Part shown: positions 40,424 through 52,076 of the stretch, in pieces
How positions within the stretch are numbered: position 1 is the first letter of the stretch
Layout: every line of letters begins with the position of its first letter
Assembly: GCF_006442975.2 (NCBI RefSeq)
Contig: NZ_CP083954.1
Span: 4,719,501 to 4,783,500 of the forward strand
Length of the DNA stretch: 64,000 nt
DNA from: Mesorhizobium sp. B2-1-1
GTDB taxonomy: Bacteria > Pseudomonadota > Alphaproteobacteria > Rhizobiales > Rhizobiaceae
Direction of reading: 5' to 3'
The notes under the pieces: generated by a model
Told to the model about the DNA's origin: nothing
The model's database searches: none
The model's input: only the letters and a program-made list of their open reading frames with translations
Made by a program: the position numbers and the translations under genes

Positions 40424-41469
40424 ACGCGCTTGCCGCCTTCAGCCCTTGGGCGCAGAAAAACCGCTGGATCTGGTCGGCGATCGGGGTGCTGCTGCTCTGG
40501 CTGGTGCTGTCCATCGTCACCAACCGCTTCAGCCTCTCCAGCCTGTCGGGCATCGTTCTGTCGGCCTCGTTCCTAACGGTCGTCGGCATCGGCCAGATGT
40601 TCGTCGTCACCACCGGGCGCGGCAATATCGACCTTTCCGTGGCCTCGGTGATCACGCTCAGCGCTTTCGTGGCGCTGCTGACCATCAAGGGCCAGGACGC
40701 CAACCTCGCCGTCGGCGTCGGCGCCGCGATCCTGCTCGGCCTTGCGGTCGGCGCTCTCAACGCGCTGCTCGTCGTCGGGCTGAACATACCGGCCATCATC
40801 GCCACGCTGGCGACGGGCTATGTGCTGGCAACCGCAACGCTGCTGTCGAACCGCGCGATATCGGGCTTCGCCGTCAGTCCGCTGTTGAAGACGCTGGCGA
40901 CGGGCCGCGTCGCGGGCGTGCCGATCATGGCAGTCATCGCCATCCTGGGCGTCGCCGCAACGTCGTTCGTGCTACGCTATACCGTTTACGGACAACTGCT
41001 CTCGGCAGTCGGCCAGAACCGCGCGGCGGCGCGGCTAGCAGCGATCCGCAACAACCGGGTCATCGCCTCGGCCTTCATCATCTCCTCGGTGCTGGCCTCG
41101 CTCAACGGGCTGCTGCTGGGCGCCTATATCGGCGGCGCCTTTCTTGAAATGGGCCAGCCCTATCTCCTGCAATCCATCGCCGCGGTGGTGCTGGGCGGGA
41201 CGCTGATCTTCGGCGGCTCCGCGACGGCGCTCGGCACATTGTTCGCCAGCATCCTTTTGATCCTCATCGTCACGACCATGCAGATCATCGGCCTGCCGCC
41301 CGGCGCGCAGGACATCGTCCAGGGCATCGTGGTCATTTTCGTTCTGGCGCTGGCCGGCCGGCAGGTGCTGTCGCGGCGCGCCGCCATCGACCCCGCCGCC
41401 CTCGAGAGCGCAGCCGGCGACGGCACGGCGAAACCTAAGGCGGGCGCTGCGGCAATCAGGCCGCAGTGA
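40420..41469 (+). CDS. Sugar ABC transporter permease, second subunit of module 1
   Basis: A 349-residue RbsC-type permease with about 9-10 hydrophobic segments and the family motif GRGNIDLSVASVITLSAF near residue 65. The GQNRAAARLAAIRNNRV loop near 200 is the ATPase contact. The ATG at 40420 overlaps the stop of the fused gene (ATGA), so translation is coupled. It should pair with the permease half of the fusion to form the channel. The alanine- and lysine-rich tail (about 30 residues) looks disordered. Confidence 0.87.
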   Translation: MNALAAFSPWAQKNRWIWSAIGVLLLWLVLSIVTNRFSLSSLSGIVLSASFLTVVGIGQMFVVTTGRGNIDLSVASVITLSAFVALLTIKGQDANLAVGVGAAILLGLAVGALNALLVVGLNIPAIIATLATGYVLATATLLSNRAISGFAVSPLLKTLATGRVAGVPIMAVIAILGVAATSFVLRYTVYGQLLSAVGQNRAAARLAAIRNNRVIASAFIISSVLASLNGLLLGAYIGGAFLEMGQPYLLQSIAAVVLGGTLIFGGSATALGTLFASILLILIVTTMQIIGLPPGAQDIVQGIVVIFVLALAGRQVLSRRAAIDPAALESAAGDGTAKPKAGAAAIRPQ

Positions 41470-41499
41470 CAAAGCAGAGAATGATTTCTCTTGCCAAGA

Positions 41500-41519
41500 T
41501 GGTAGAGTGATCATACCAG
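41500..41519. promoter_or_regulatory. TGGTA/TACCA inverted site upstream of apnO copy 2
   Basis: TGGTA at 41500-41504 and TACCA at 41514-41518 are inverted with a 9-base spacer; the right half reads CATACCAG (41512-41519), which resembles the inverse GGTATA box of the neighbouring promoters. It lies 55 bases before the apnO start. Confidence 0.45.
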
Positions 41520-41573
41520 TATATAAGGTGACGATTGGCGAAACCATCGTTCAATGTTTAGGAGCAAGGCTAG

Positions 41574-42401
41574 ATGACGACGATCGCGCTGTTCGGTGCC
41601 GGCGGCAAAATGGGTTACCGCCTATCGACCAATTTCCGCGGCTCGCCCTATACGATCCGCCATGTCGAGGTCAGCGACGCCGGGCGCGAGCGGCTGAAGA
41701 CCGGGCTGGGCTTCGATACGGTCAGTGCCGACGAGGCGCTGGAAGGCGCCGAGGTGGTGATCCTGGCGGTTCCGGACACCCATATCGGCAAGGTCGCGGC
41801 AAGCATCGAAAGCAAGCTTGCGCCGGGCACGATGGTGATCGTTCTCGATGCCGCGGCGCCGTTTGCCGGCCATTTGCCTGATCGTCCCGACCTGACCTAC
41901 TTCGTCACCCACCCCTGCCATCCGCCGATCTTCAATGACGAAACCGACATGGCGGCCAAGAAGGATTATTTCGGCGGCGTCAAGGCCAAGCAGCACATGG
42001 TCAGCGCACTGATGCAGGGACCGGAAGCGGACTACGCCAAGGGCGAGGCCATCGCCAAGATCATCTGGGCGCCGGTGATGCGCTCGCACCGCGTTTCCGT
42101 CGAGCAGATGGCGCTGCTCGAGCCCGGCCTTTCTGAGACCGTGTGCGCCTCGCTGCTGGTGGTCATGAAGGAAGCTGTCGACGAGGTCGTGGCGCGCGGC
42201 GTCGACCAGCAGGCGGCCCTCGATTTCCTGCTCGGCCACATGAATGTGCTCGGCGCCGTAATCTTCGGCGAAACCAAAGGCGTGTTCTCCGACGCCTGCA
42301 ACAAGGCCATCGAATTCGGCAAGCCGGTGCTGATGCGCGACGACTGGAAGCGGGTCTTCGAACCGGAAGAGATCGCAGCCAGCATCCAGCGGATTACCTG
42401 A
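41574..42401 (+). CDS. apnO: D-apionate oxidoisomerase (ApnO-like), copy 2
   Basis: A 275-residue NAD-binding protein with Rossmann loop LFGAGGKMGYRL at residues 6-17 and the family blocks HPCHPPIF, ALMQGPE and SHRVSVEQMALLEPGLSE, all shared with copy 1 at 33513-34358. ApnO oxidises and rearranges D-apionate to 3-oxo-isoapionate. It is the first gene of the module that also carries ApsD, ApnL, the RuBisCO-like protein and OiaK, so this copy is the better candidate for true D-apionate work. It stands alone between two regulatory sites, with the transporter operon 275 bases downstream. Confidence 0.82.
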   Translation: MTTIALFGAGGKMGYRLSTNFRGSPYTIRHVEVSDAGRERLKTGLGFDTVSADEALEGAEVVILAVPDTHIGKVAASIESKLAPGTMVIVLDAAAPFAGHLPDRPDLTYFVTHPCHPPIFNDETDMAAKKDYFGGVKAKQHMVSALMQGPEADYAKGEAIAKIIWAPVMRSHRVSVEQMALLEPGLSETVCASLLVVMKEAVDEVVARGVDQQAALDFLLGHMNVLGAVIFGETKGVFSDACNKAIEFGKPVLMRDDWKRVFEPEEIAASIQRIT

Positions 42402-42442
42402 GCGGCCGCCGCTTAGATACAGATCACCTGAATTAGTGGTTG

Positions 42443-42456
42443 ACTCATTATACCAG
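42443..42456. promoter_or_regulatory. ACTCATTATACCAG box upstream of the apiose ABC operon
   Basis: The 14 bases ACTCATTATACCAG are identical to 50751-50764, upstream of the second RuBisCO-like gene; the inverse reads CTGGTATAATGAGT. It contains the GGTATA box of NanR-type operators and lies 220 bases before the binder start. The rest of the gap 42457-42676 carries a repeat-like GGCGGGAGCGGAGCGAGGAG string. Confidence 0.6.
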
Positions 42457-42628
42457 TTAGCTTTAGCTGTTCCCGGACTCGGATCGGTCATGCTTCGTTG
42501 GAAGTTTGAAGTTGATGCGAGTGGAGGACGGCGGGAGCGGAGCGAGGAGCAGTTCGGATGACAGCCGGCGATCGGCTCTGAAATCCGGGCGGCGCACTGC
42601 CGGCCCTGCCTGACGAATTCAATCGTAG

Positions 42629-43618
<990 letters not shown>

Positions 43619-43635
43619 GCCGGCGCAACGCGAAC

Positions 43636-43673
43636 AGCGAGGGGCGAACCGAGGTTCGTCCCTCGCTCCTTTT
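43636..43673 (+). promoter_or_regulatory. Intercistronic hairpin after the apiose-binder gene
   Basis: AGCGAGGGGCGAAC (43636-43649) pairs with GTTCGTCCCTCGCT (43654-43667) with one G-U pair and a 4-base loop, followed by CCTTTT. It could be a partial terminator that keeps the downstream genes lower than the binder. Confidence 0.7.
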
Positions 43674-43694
43674 CACCAGGATGCCTCGACCGCC

Positions 43695-44335
43695 ATGCAG
43701 AAAAAGCCGAGTTGGCCGATCCTTGCCCTGACCGCCGGCATCGCGCTCAGCGCCTGCAAGATCCTGCCGACGCCGTCGGCGCAAGGCGACGGCAATGCTT
43801 CCGCCTTCAACCCCGACAAGATGGTCGAGGACATATGGGCGGCGAAAGTCATCCCCTACCTGCAGCAGAAGGCGGGACCGTTCGCCGAGGTCCATGCGCT
43901 GGCGAAGACCGATCCGGCCGCGGCCGGCGCCAAATACGGCAATCCGAAGAAGCAGGCGAATTCGCCATGGACTTTCGCGGTCCGCGTCGAAGGCAAGATC
44001 GTCGCCGCCAATACGCAGTCGCGCGCGGCCACCATCGACGTCGACGCCGACGGTGACGGCAAGGCGGACGCGCGCGTCCAGATTGGGCCGGCGATGCGCG
44101 GCACGGCGCTGCGCGACAGCCTCGACTTCGTCCAGTTCAACGACTTCACCAACCAGATCGACTTCGCCCAGTTCGGCAAGGCTTTCAATGCCCATGCCGC
44201 CAAGACAGTGCTCGCCAAGCTGCCGCGCGAGGCGCTGGAAGGCCGCACCGCCAAGGTGCTCGGCGCCTATACGATCGAAGGCGGCCAGGACCTGCCGCTG
44301 GTGACGCCGGCGGAGGCCGAGATCGGGCCGAAGCC

Positions 44336-44339
<4 letters not shown>
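43695..44339 (+). CDS. DUF2291 lipoprotein of the ribose-type ABC operon
   Basis: A 214-residue protein with a lipoprotein signal (ILALTAGIALSAC, lipid cysteine at residue 21) and a periplasmic domain of the DUF2291 type (WAAKVIPYLQQKAGPF; ARVQIGPAMRGTALRDSLDF). DUF2291 proteins recur in ribose-type ABC operons, including those for D-apiose, but their job is not established; a helper role in transport is a guess. Its stop overlaps the ATPase start (ATGA). Confidence 0.8.
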
Positions 44340-45882
<1,543 letters not shown>

Positions 45883-45883
<1 letters not shown>

Positions 45884-46947
45884 TGACTGACATTCCGGCC
45901 AAGGCTGCCGCTTCCTCCGCCTCCAGCGGCTCGGCGCTGCTGACGCTGATGAAGCTCAGAACCTTCATTGCGCTGATCGCCGTGCTGGTGTTCTTCTCGA
46001 TCGCGGCGCCGAACTTCCTGTCGGCCGCCAATCTGATCCTGATGGCCAAGCACGTGGCGCTCAATGCCTTTCTCGCCATGGGCATGACCTTCGTCATCAT
46101 CACCGGCGGCATCGACCTTTCGGTTGGCTCGATCGTCGGCCTGTGCGGCATGGTGGCCGGCTACCTCGTGCTCAACGGCATCGACCTGCAGATCGGCTAC
46201 ACCATCTATTTCAATGTCGTCGAGATCGCCTTGATCACGCTCGCGGTCGGCATGCTGATCGGCGCCGTCAACGGGCTGCTGATCACCAGGCTCAACGTCG
46301 CGCCCTTCATCGCCACGCTCGGCGTGCTCTATGTGGCGCGCGGCTTCGCGCTGCTTTCCTCCGACGGCCGCACTTTCCCCAATCTCGTCGGCAAGCCGGA
46401 ACTCGGCACCACCGGCTTCGGCTTCCTGGGTGCCGGCCGGCTGCTCGGCCTGCCGGTCTCGATCTGGATCCTGATCGTGGTGGCGCTGGGGGCGGCCTAT
46501 CTCGCCCGCTACACGCCGCTTGGCCGCCACATCTTCGCCGTCGGCGGCAATGAGCGCGCCGCGCGCATCTCGGGCGTGCGCGTCAACATGGTCAAGATGT
46601 TCGTCTACATGTTCTCCGGCTTCTGCGCGGCAATCGTCGGGCTGATCATCTCGTCGGAGCTGATGGCCTCGCATCCGGCGACGGGCGAGAGCTTTGAGCT
46701 CAACGCCATCGCCGCGGCGGTGCTTGGCGGCACTTCGATGTCGGGCGGCCGCGGCACGATCGGCGGCACCATCGTCGGCGCCTTCGTCATCGGCATCCTT
46801 TCGGACGGGCTGGTGATGATGGGCGTGAGCTCGTTCTGGCAGATGGTGATCAAGGGCCTCGTCATCATCGTCGCCGTCGTCGTCGACCAGGCGCAGCGCC
46901 GGCTGCAGCAGCGCGTTACCCTGATGCAGATGGCAAAGGCGGGCTGA
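45883..46947 (+). CDS. Ribose-type ABC transporter permease, probable D-apiose uptake
   Basis: A 354-residue RbsC-like membrane protein with the family motif ITGGIDLSVGSIVGLCGM near residue 75 and the ATPase-contact loop GNERAARISGVRVNMVK near 220. The start codon overlaps the ATPase stop (TGATG). apsD starts 3 bases after its stop, so transport and the first oxidation step are in one transcript. Confidence 0.88.
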
Positions 46948-46949
46948 GC

Positions 46950-47984
46950 ATGGCGGAGTTGCGTGGAGCGCTGATCGGTTGCGGCTTCTTCGCCGTCAAC
47001 CAGATGCATGCCTGGCGCGATATCGAAGGCGCCTCGATCGACGCCATCTGCGACCGCGATCCGGAGCGGTTGCGGATCGTCGGCGACCAGTTCGGCGTGG
47101 TGCGGCGCTACACCGATGCGGCGGAACTTTTCGCCGCCGAGACCCTCGACTTCGTCGACATCGCCACCACTGTCGGCAGCCATCGACCGCTGGTCGAGAT
47201 GGCGGCAGCGCATGGCGTTCCCGTCATCTGCCAGAAGCCGTTCGCGCCGACGCTTAGCGATGCCAAGGCGATGGTCGCGGCCTGCGCCAAAGCCGGCGTG
47301 CCGCTGATGGTGCATGAGAACTTCCGCTGGCAGTCGCCGATCCAGGCGGTGCGCGCTGTGCTCGACAGAGGCGAGATCGGCACGCCGTTCTTCGGCCGCA
47401 TCTCCTTCCGCTCCGGCTATGACGTGTTTTCCGGCCAGCCCTATCTGGCGACCGGAAAACGCTTCATCATCGAGGACCTCGGCATCCACATCCTCGACAT
47501 CGCCCGCTTCCTGCTCGGCGACGTCACGAGCCTGACCGCGCGGACCACACGCATCAACCCCGCGATCGCCGGCGAGGATGTGGCGACGATGCTCATGGAT
47601 CATGCCGGCGGCGCCACGTCGGTTGTCGATTGCAGCTATGCGACCAAGCTTGCCACCGAGCCGTTCCCGGAAACACTTATCGAGCTCGACGGCGTCGACG
47701 GCACGATCCGGCTGGCGCAGGGCTACCGGCTGACCGTCACCGGCAAGAGCGGAACCAGAGTGAGCGATGTCTCGCCGCCGCTCCTGCCCTGGGCCTCGCG
47801 GCCATGGCACAACATCCAGGAAAGCGTGCTGGCCATCCAGCGGCACTGGGTCGACTGCCTTGTCGGCGGCAAGGAGCCGGCGACCTCGGGCGCCGACAAT
47901 CTGAAGACATTCGCCCTGGTCGAGGCCGCCTATGCGGGTGCTGCGAGCCGCGAACCGGTGCAGATCGAAGCCTTGCTGCAATGA
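46950..47984 (+). CDS. apsD: D-apiose dehydrogenase (Gfo/Idh/MocA family)
   Basis: A 344-residue NAD(P)-dependent dehydrogenase. The N-terminal fold (LIGCGFFAVNQMHAWRDIEG) starts at residue 8, and the family's catalytic EKP-type motif appears as QKPFAPT near residue 95. ApsD oxidises D-apiose to D-apionolactone. The assignment rests on the neighbours: a ribose-type ABC operon directly upstream and the lactonase gene overlapping its stop. Alone the protein would be only a Gfo/Idh/MocA member. Confidence 0.83.
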   Translation: MAELRGALIGCGFFAVNQMHAWRDIEGASIDAICDRDPERLRIVGDQFGVVRRYTDAAELFAAETLDFVDIATTVGSHRPLVEMAAAHGVPVICQKPFAPTLSDAKAMVAACAKAGVPLMVHENFRWQSPIQAVRAVLDRGEIGTPFFGRISFRSGYDVFSGQPYLATGKRFIIEDLGIHILDIARFLLGDVTSLTARTTRINPAIAGEDVATMLMDHAGGATSVVDCSYATKLATEPFPETLIELDGVDGTIRLAQGYRLTVTGKSGTRVSDVSPPLLPWASRPWHNIQESVLAIQRHWVDCLVGGKEPATSGADNLKTFALVEAAYAGAASREPVQIEALLQ

Positions 47985-49819
47985 CGGCCGACGTGTTCGA
48001 TCTTTACGGCACACGGGCGGCCGAAGCGGCACCGATCCTGCTGCAGGCGGGCGCGCTGAGTGCCGAGCTGGTCAATGGCAATCTGCGCACAATCCGGCAT
48101 GCCGGCACCGAAGTGCTGCGCGCCATCGCCTATATCGTACGCGACCGCGACTGGGGCACTTATGAGCCGGAGCTGACGGACCTGACCATCGACCAGAAGG
48201 TCGACCGTTTCTCGGTAAGCTATGAGGCGAATTGCACCGGCCCGGGCGGCAGCAGCCTGCGCTTCCACGCGACGATCGAAGGCTCCGCCGACGGCAGGCT
48301 GGTCTTCGATGTGACAACGCTGCCGGAGAGCGATTTCGAGACCAACCGCTGCGGCTTCTGCATCCTGCATCCGATCGCCGGCCTCGCCGGCAGCCCGGTG
48401 ACGGTGGAGCACACCGATGGCAGGGTGGTGGACACGGAACTGCCTGATCTGATCGACCCATGGCAGCCCTTCAAGGACCTGCGTGCCATCACCCATGCAG
48501 TGCGTCCCGGCGTCAGCGCCGAATGCAGGATGGAAGGCGATACTTTCGAAATGGAGGACCAGCGCAACTGGTCGGACGCCTCCTACAAGACCTATGTGCG
48601 GCCGCTGGCCTTGCCGTGGCCCTATGTGCTGCCGGCCGGCGAACCGCTGCGCCAGACGGTGAGCCTGCGCCTCACCGGCGGCGCCGGGATGCCCGCCGCG
48701 ACCGCGAGTGCCGAACCGGTCCGCATCGAACTCGGCGAGACCGGGCCGAGGCTGCCCGATGTCGGCGTGATCGTCTATCCCGAGGACGTAGAGGCAACGC
48801 TGGCCGAACTGCCGATGCTCGCAAGGCTCGGTCCGCAGCAACTCCTGTTCCACTTCGATCCGACGCGCGGCCACGGCCTGGACGCGCTGCGCGCCCATGC
48901 CCGGCTCGCCGCGGCGCATCCCGCCTCGACCACGCTCGAATGCGTGGTGGCCTGCACGGGCGACCTCGATGCCGAATTCTCCGATGTCGCCGATATGGTG
49001 CGCCGGGTCGGCCTGCGGCTCGATGCGGTTGCCGTCTCGCCTTCGGTCGACCGCCAGTCGACGCCGCCGGGCAGCGCCTGGCCGGCATGCCCGCCGCTGG
49101 AAGAAATCTATGCCGCGGCGCGGCGCGCCTTTCCCGGGATCCGCCTCGGCGGCGGCATGTTCAGCTATTTCACCGAGCTCAACCGTAAGCGCGTGCCCGC
49201 CGACCAACTCGATTTCGTCACGCACTGCACCTGTCCGATCGTTCACGCCGCCGACGATCTCAGCGTCATGCAATCGCTGGAGGCGCTGCCCTTCATCACC
49301 CGGTCGACCCGGGCGATCTTCGGCGACAAGCCTTACCGGATCGGCCCGTCGACCATTGCCATGCGACAGAACCCCTATGGCGGTGCGACCAAGGACAATT
49401 TTGCCGGCCAACGCATTGCCATGGCGAACCGTGATCCCCGCCATGCCGCGCAGTTTGCCGCCGCCTGGACCATTGGCTATGCCGCGCGCGTCGCGCCGGC
49501 CGGGCTGGAGATGCTGACACTGTCCAGCATCACCGGACCATTCGGCGTGCTGGCCGCATCCGGCGAACCTGTCGCCGAGGGATCGCCGCGGCCGATTTTC
49601 CGGGCCGTCCAAGGGCTTTGCGAACTGGCTGGGCTCGCGCATGTTGCCGCGAAAACAAGCGACGAGACGCGTGTTGCGGCGCTGGCCGGTCGCGCCGCCT
49701 CGGGCGACATTGCCGTCTGGCTGGCGAACCTGACGGCGAACGACGTCCCGGTTGATGTTTCGGCACTGGGTCAGGGCCATCTTACGATGTCGCCCTACGC
49801 CATTGTCTGGGTTGGCTAG
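47981..49819 (+). CDS. apnL: D-apionate lactonase
   Basis: A 612-residue protein. ATG at 47981 overlaps the apsD stop. It has no signal peptide. An N-terminal beta-rich region (DRDWGTYEPELTDLTIDQKV near 52) is followed by an alpha/beta barrel-like half (QLLFHFDPTRGHGLDALRAH; LGGGMFSYFTELNRKRVP; DFVTHCTCPIVHAADD) with conserved acidic and histidine residues. The length and gene pair match D-apionate lactonase ApnL, which opens D-apionolactone to D-apionate. It ends 2 bases from the convergent GntR gene. Confidence 0.8.
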   Translation: MTADVFDLYGTRAAEAAPILLQAGALSAELVNGNLRTIRHAGTEVLRAIAYIVRDRDWGTYEPELTDLTIDQKVDRFSVSYEANCTGPGGSSLRFHATIEGSADGRLVFDVTTLPESDFETNRCGFCILHPIAGLAGSPVTVEHTDGRVVDTELPDLIDPWQPFKDLRAITHAVRPGVSAECRMEGDTFEMEDQRNWSDASYKTYVRPLALPWPYVLPAGEPLRQTVSLRLTGGAGMPAATASAEPVRIELGETGPRLPDVGVIVYPEDVEATLAELPMLARLGPQQLLFHFDPTRGHGLDALRAHARLAAAHPASTTLECVVACTGDLDAEFSDVADMVRRVGLRLDAVAVSPSVDRQSTPPGSAWPACPPLEEIYAAARRAFPGIRLGGGMFSYFTELNRKRVPADQLDFVTHCTCPIVHAADDLSVMQSLEALPFITRSTRAIFGDKPYRIGPSTIAMRQNPYGGATKDNFAGQRIAMANRDPRHAAQFAAAWTIGYAARVAPAGLEMLTLSSITGPFGVLAASGEPVAEGSPRPIFRAVQGLCELAGLAHVAAKTSDETRVAALAGRAASGDIAVWLANLTANDVPVDVSALGQGHLTMSPYAIVWVG

Positions 49820-49821
49820 AG

Positions 49822-50535
49822 CTACTTATCGGAATTCATCACATAGAGCGCACGCGAGCGTTCGAGATGCTTGATCATCGCCTTTTCGGCGCCGTCGGCA
49901 TCACGGTGCTCAATGCGGTCGATGATCTCCTCATGCTCGGTAAGCGTGTATTGTTCCTTGCCGGTCCAGATCAGCATCTCGGTGTGGTATTCCTTCAGCC
50001 AGCCGAGCGTGGCTTCGCTGACGGCGACATAGATCGGATTGCCCGATATCGCCGATATCTGGGTGTGGAACTTCATGTCGGCGGAGATGAAGGCTTCGGA
50101 ATCACCGCGCGCGGCGCGCTGCTCGGCCACCGTTGCCCTGAGCCGCTGCACATCCTCGGCGGTCGCCTTTTCCGCGGCTTCCCTGACCATGCCGCGCTCG
50201 AAGAAGATGCGCGCCGTCTTCAGGTGCTCCAGCGTGTCCCTGGATGAAGACAGGATGATCTTGGCCGCGCCGTCGACCTGCTTGATGATCGATTTGGCGG
50301 TTAGTTGCAGCACCTTGGCGCGCTCGCCATGCGAGATGGCGACCAGTCCCATATTGCTCAGCGCCTGCATGGCCTCGCGGATCGCCGGCCGGCCGACCTC
50401 GAAGCGCTCCATCAACTCGCGTTCGGACGGCATGTCGTCGCCCGGCTGCAGCTCGCCGCTGGTGATCAGCCGCTTCAGCCTTGCAAAGACTTCGTCGGAA
50501 AGTTTGCGCCGGACGATCGGCTCCGAACGGTTCAT
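49822..50535 (-). CDS. GntR-family (FadR/FCD) regulator, copy 2
   Basis: A 237-residue protein, the same length as copy 1. The winged helix (MPSERELMERFEVGRPAIREAMQALSNMGLV) is at about 32-62, followed by SHGERAKV and an FCD domain (ADMKFHTQISAISGNPIY). It is divergent from the RuBisCO-like/OiaK operon and convergent with apnL. By position it is the local controller. The SHGERA stretch and the GGTATA boxes in nearby promoters suggest a NanR-like member. The effector is probably an apionate-type acid, by inference. Confidence 0.88.
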   Translation of the reverse strand: MNRSEPIVRRKLSDEVFARLKRLITSGELQPGDDMPSERELMERFEVGRPAIREAMQALSNMGLVAISHGERAKVLQLTAKSIIKQVDGAAKIILSSSRDTLEHLKTARIFFERGMVREAAEKATAEDVQRLRATVAEQRAARGDSEAFISADMKFHTQISAISGNPIYVAVSEATLGWLKEYHTEMLIWTGKEQYTLTEHEEIIDRIEHRDADGAEKAMIKHLERSRALYVMNSDK

Positions 50536-50657
50536 CGTGACGAATCACTCCCTGGCCCGGTTCCTGTTTAGCATTCCAGGCAGGATTACCGGAATGCCTG
50601 CGCCTGGAGCGGTCCCGCGATTTCATGCAATCGCCAAGCCGCGCCAGCTGTTTGTTC

Positions 50658-50701
50658 CAGGCATTCCGAACGAAAAACGCCGCTCATTTCCCGGAATTGC
50701 C
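50658..50701. repeat. Diverged copy of a short Rhizobiales palindromic repeat
   Basis: The order GCATTCCGAACGAAAAACG ... CATTTCCCGGAATTGC matches, with changes, the element at 53412-53459. The two ends (GCATTCC, GGAATTGC) are nearly inverse. A related hairpin (GCATTCC ... GGAATGC) lies at 50572-50598. Confidence 0.5.
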
Positions 50702-50750
50702 GAAGCCGGCCCTCTTGCCGAAGTCGGGATATTGCTTGCAATACTTAGGT

Positions 50751-50764
50751 ACTCATTATACCAG
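50751..50764. promoter_or_regulatory. ACTCATTATACCAG box upstream of the RuBisCO-like/OiaK operon
   Basis: Identical over 14 bases to 42443-42456. It lies 54 bases before the start codon, close to where an operator would block transcription, between the divergent GntR gene and its probable target. The inverse strand reads CTGGTATAATGAGT. Confidence 0.6.
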
Positions 50765-50817
50765 ATTTCCTGCGCGACAAAACTTTTTTCGAACCCTTTT
50801 CGAGCGGCCGACAGACC

Positions 50818-52068
50818 ATGATCACGCTTACCTATCGCATCGAAACCTCTGGCAGCATCGAAGCGCTGGCGGCCAAGATCGCGAGCGACCAGTCGACCGG
50901 CACCTTCGTCCCACTGCCCGGCGAGACCGAGGAATTAAAGGCGCGTGTGGCGGCTCGTGTGCTGGCGATCAGGCCCCTGCCCGATGCCGAGCAGCCGTCG
51001 CTTCCCGGATCCGGGAATGGCCCCTTCCGGCGCGCCGATGTCGATATCGGCTTCCCGTTCGACGCCATCGGCACCGACCTGTCGGCGTTGATGACGATCG
51101 CCATCAGCGGCACCTATTCGATCAGGGGCCTGTCCGGTATCCGGGTCATCGACATGAAGCTGCCGGAACAATACCGGGGCGCCCATCCCGGCCCGCAATT
51201 CGGCGTGGCCGGCAGCCGCAGGCTGACCGGGGTCGAGGGCCGTCCCATCATCGGCACCATCGTCAAGCCGGCGCTTGGCCTCAGGCCGCACGAGACAGCC
51301 GCGATGGTGGGCGAACTGATCGAAGCCGGCGTCGATTTCATCAAGGACGACGAGAAGCTGATGAGCCCGGCCTATTCGCCGCTCGCTGAGCGGGTGAAGG
51401 CGATCATGCCGCTGATCCGCGACCACGAGCAAAAGACCGGCAAGAAAGTGATGTACGCCTTCGGCATCTCGCATGCCGATCCCGACGAGATGATGCGCAA
51501 CCACGATCTGGTGCTGGAAGCCGGCGGCAATTGCGCGGTCGTCAACATCAACTCCATCGGATTCGGCGGCATGGCTTTCCTCAGGAAGCGCTCCGGGCTG
51601 GCGCTGCATGCGCACCGCAATGGCTGGGACATTCTCACCCGCCATCCCGGCCTCGGCATGGATTTCAAGGTATGGCAGCAATTCTGGCGGCTGCTCGGCG
51701 TCGACCAGTTCCAGATCAACGGTATCGGCTCGAAATACTGGGAGCCGGACGATTCTTTCATCCGCTCTTTCGAAGCGGTGACCACGCCGCTGTTTTCATC
51801 ATACGATTGCACGCTGCCCGTGGCCTGCTCCGGCCAATGGGGCGGCCAGGCGCCCGAGACCTATGAGCGCACCGGCCGCACGGTCGATCTCCTCTATCTC
51901 TGCGGCGGCGGCATCGTCAGCCATCCGGACGGGCCCGGCGCCGGGGTGCGCGCGGTGCTGCAAGCGTGGCAGGCCGCGGTCGAGGGCATTACCCTCGACG
52001 AATTCGCGCGCGACCATGCCGAGCTGGCACGCTCGATCGAGAAATTCAGCGACGGCAAGGCGGCCTGA
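50818..52068 (+). CDS. oiaX: RuBisCO-like protein, probable 3-oxo-isoapionate-4-phosphate decarboxylase
   Basis: A 416-residue RuBisCO large-subunit homologue. Kept residues are lysine in GTIVKP (about 150), FIKDDE (about 174-179), histidine in LHAHRNG (about 265) and the loop-6 lysine in NGIGSKYW (about 306), with the phosphate loops ACSGQ and CGGGIVSHPDG. The kinase gene follows after 8 bases, and together they would phosphorylate 3-oxo-isoapionate and decarboxylate it to L-erythrulose-1-phosphate. The related transcarboxylase/hydrolase activity is the alternative. It differs from copy 1 mainly in the N-terminal 120 residues and the loop after FIKDDE. Confidence 0.82.
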   Translation: MITLTYRIETSGSIEALAAKIASDQSTGTFVPLPGETEELKARVAARVLAIRPLPDAEQPSLPGSGNGPFRRADVDIGFPFDAIGTDLSALMTIAISGTYSIRGLSGIRVIDMKLPEQYRGAHPGPQFGVAGSRRLTGVEGRPIIGTIVKPALGLRPHETAAMVGELIEAGVDFIKDDEKLMSPAYSPLAERVKAIMPLIRDHEQKTGKKVMYAFGISHADPDEMMRNHDLVLEAGGNCAVVNINSIGFGGMAFLRKRSGLALHAHRNGWDILTRHPGLGMDFKVWQQFWRLLGVDQFQINGIGSKYWEPDDSFIRSFEAVTTPLFSSYDCTLPVACSGQWGGQAPETYERTGRTVDLLYLCGGGIVSHPDGPGAGVRAVLQAWQAAVEGITLDEFARDHAELARSIEKFSDGKAA

Positions 52069-52076
52069 GCGAAGCC

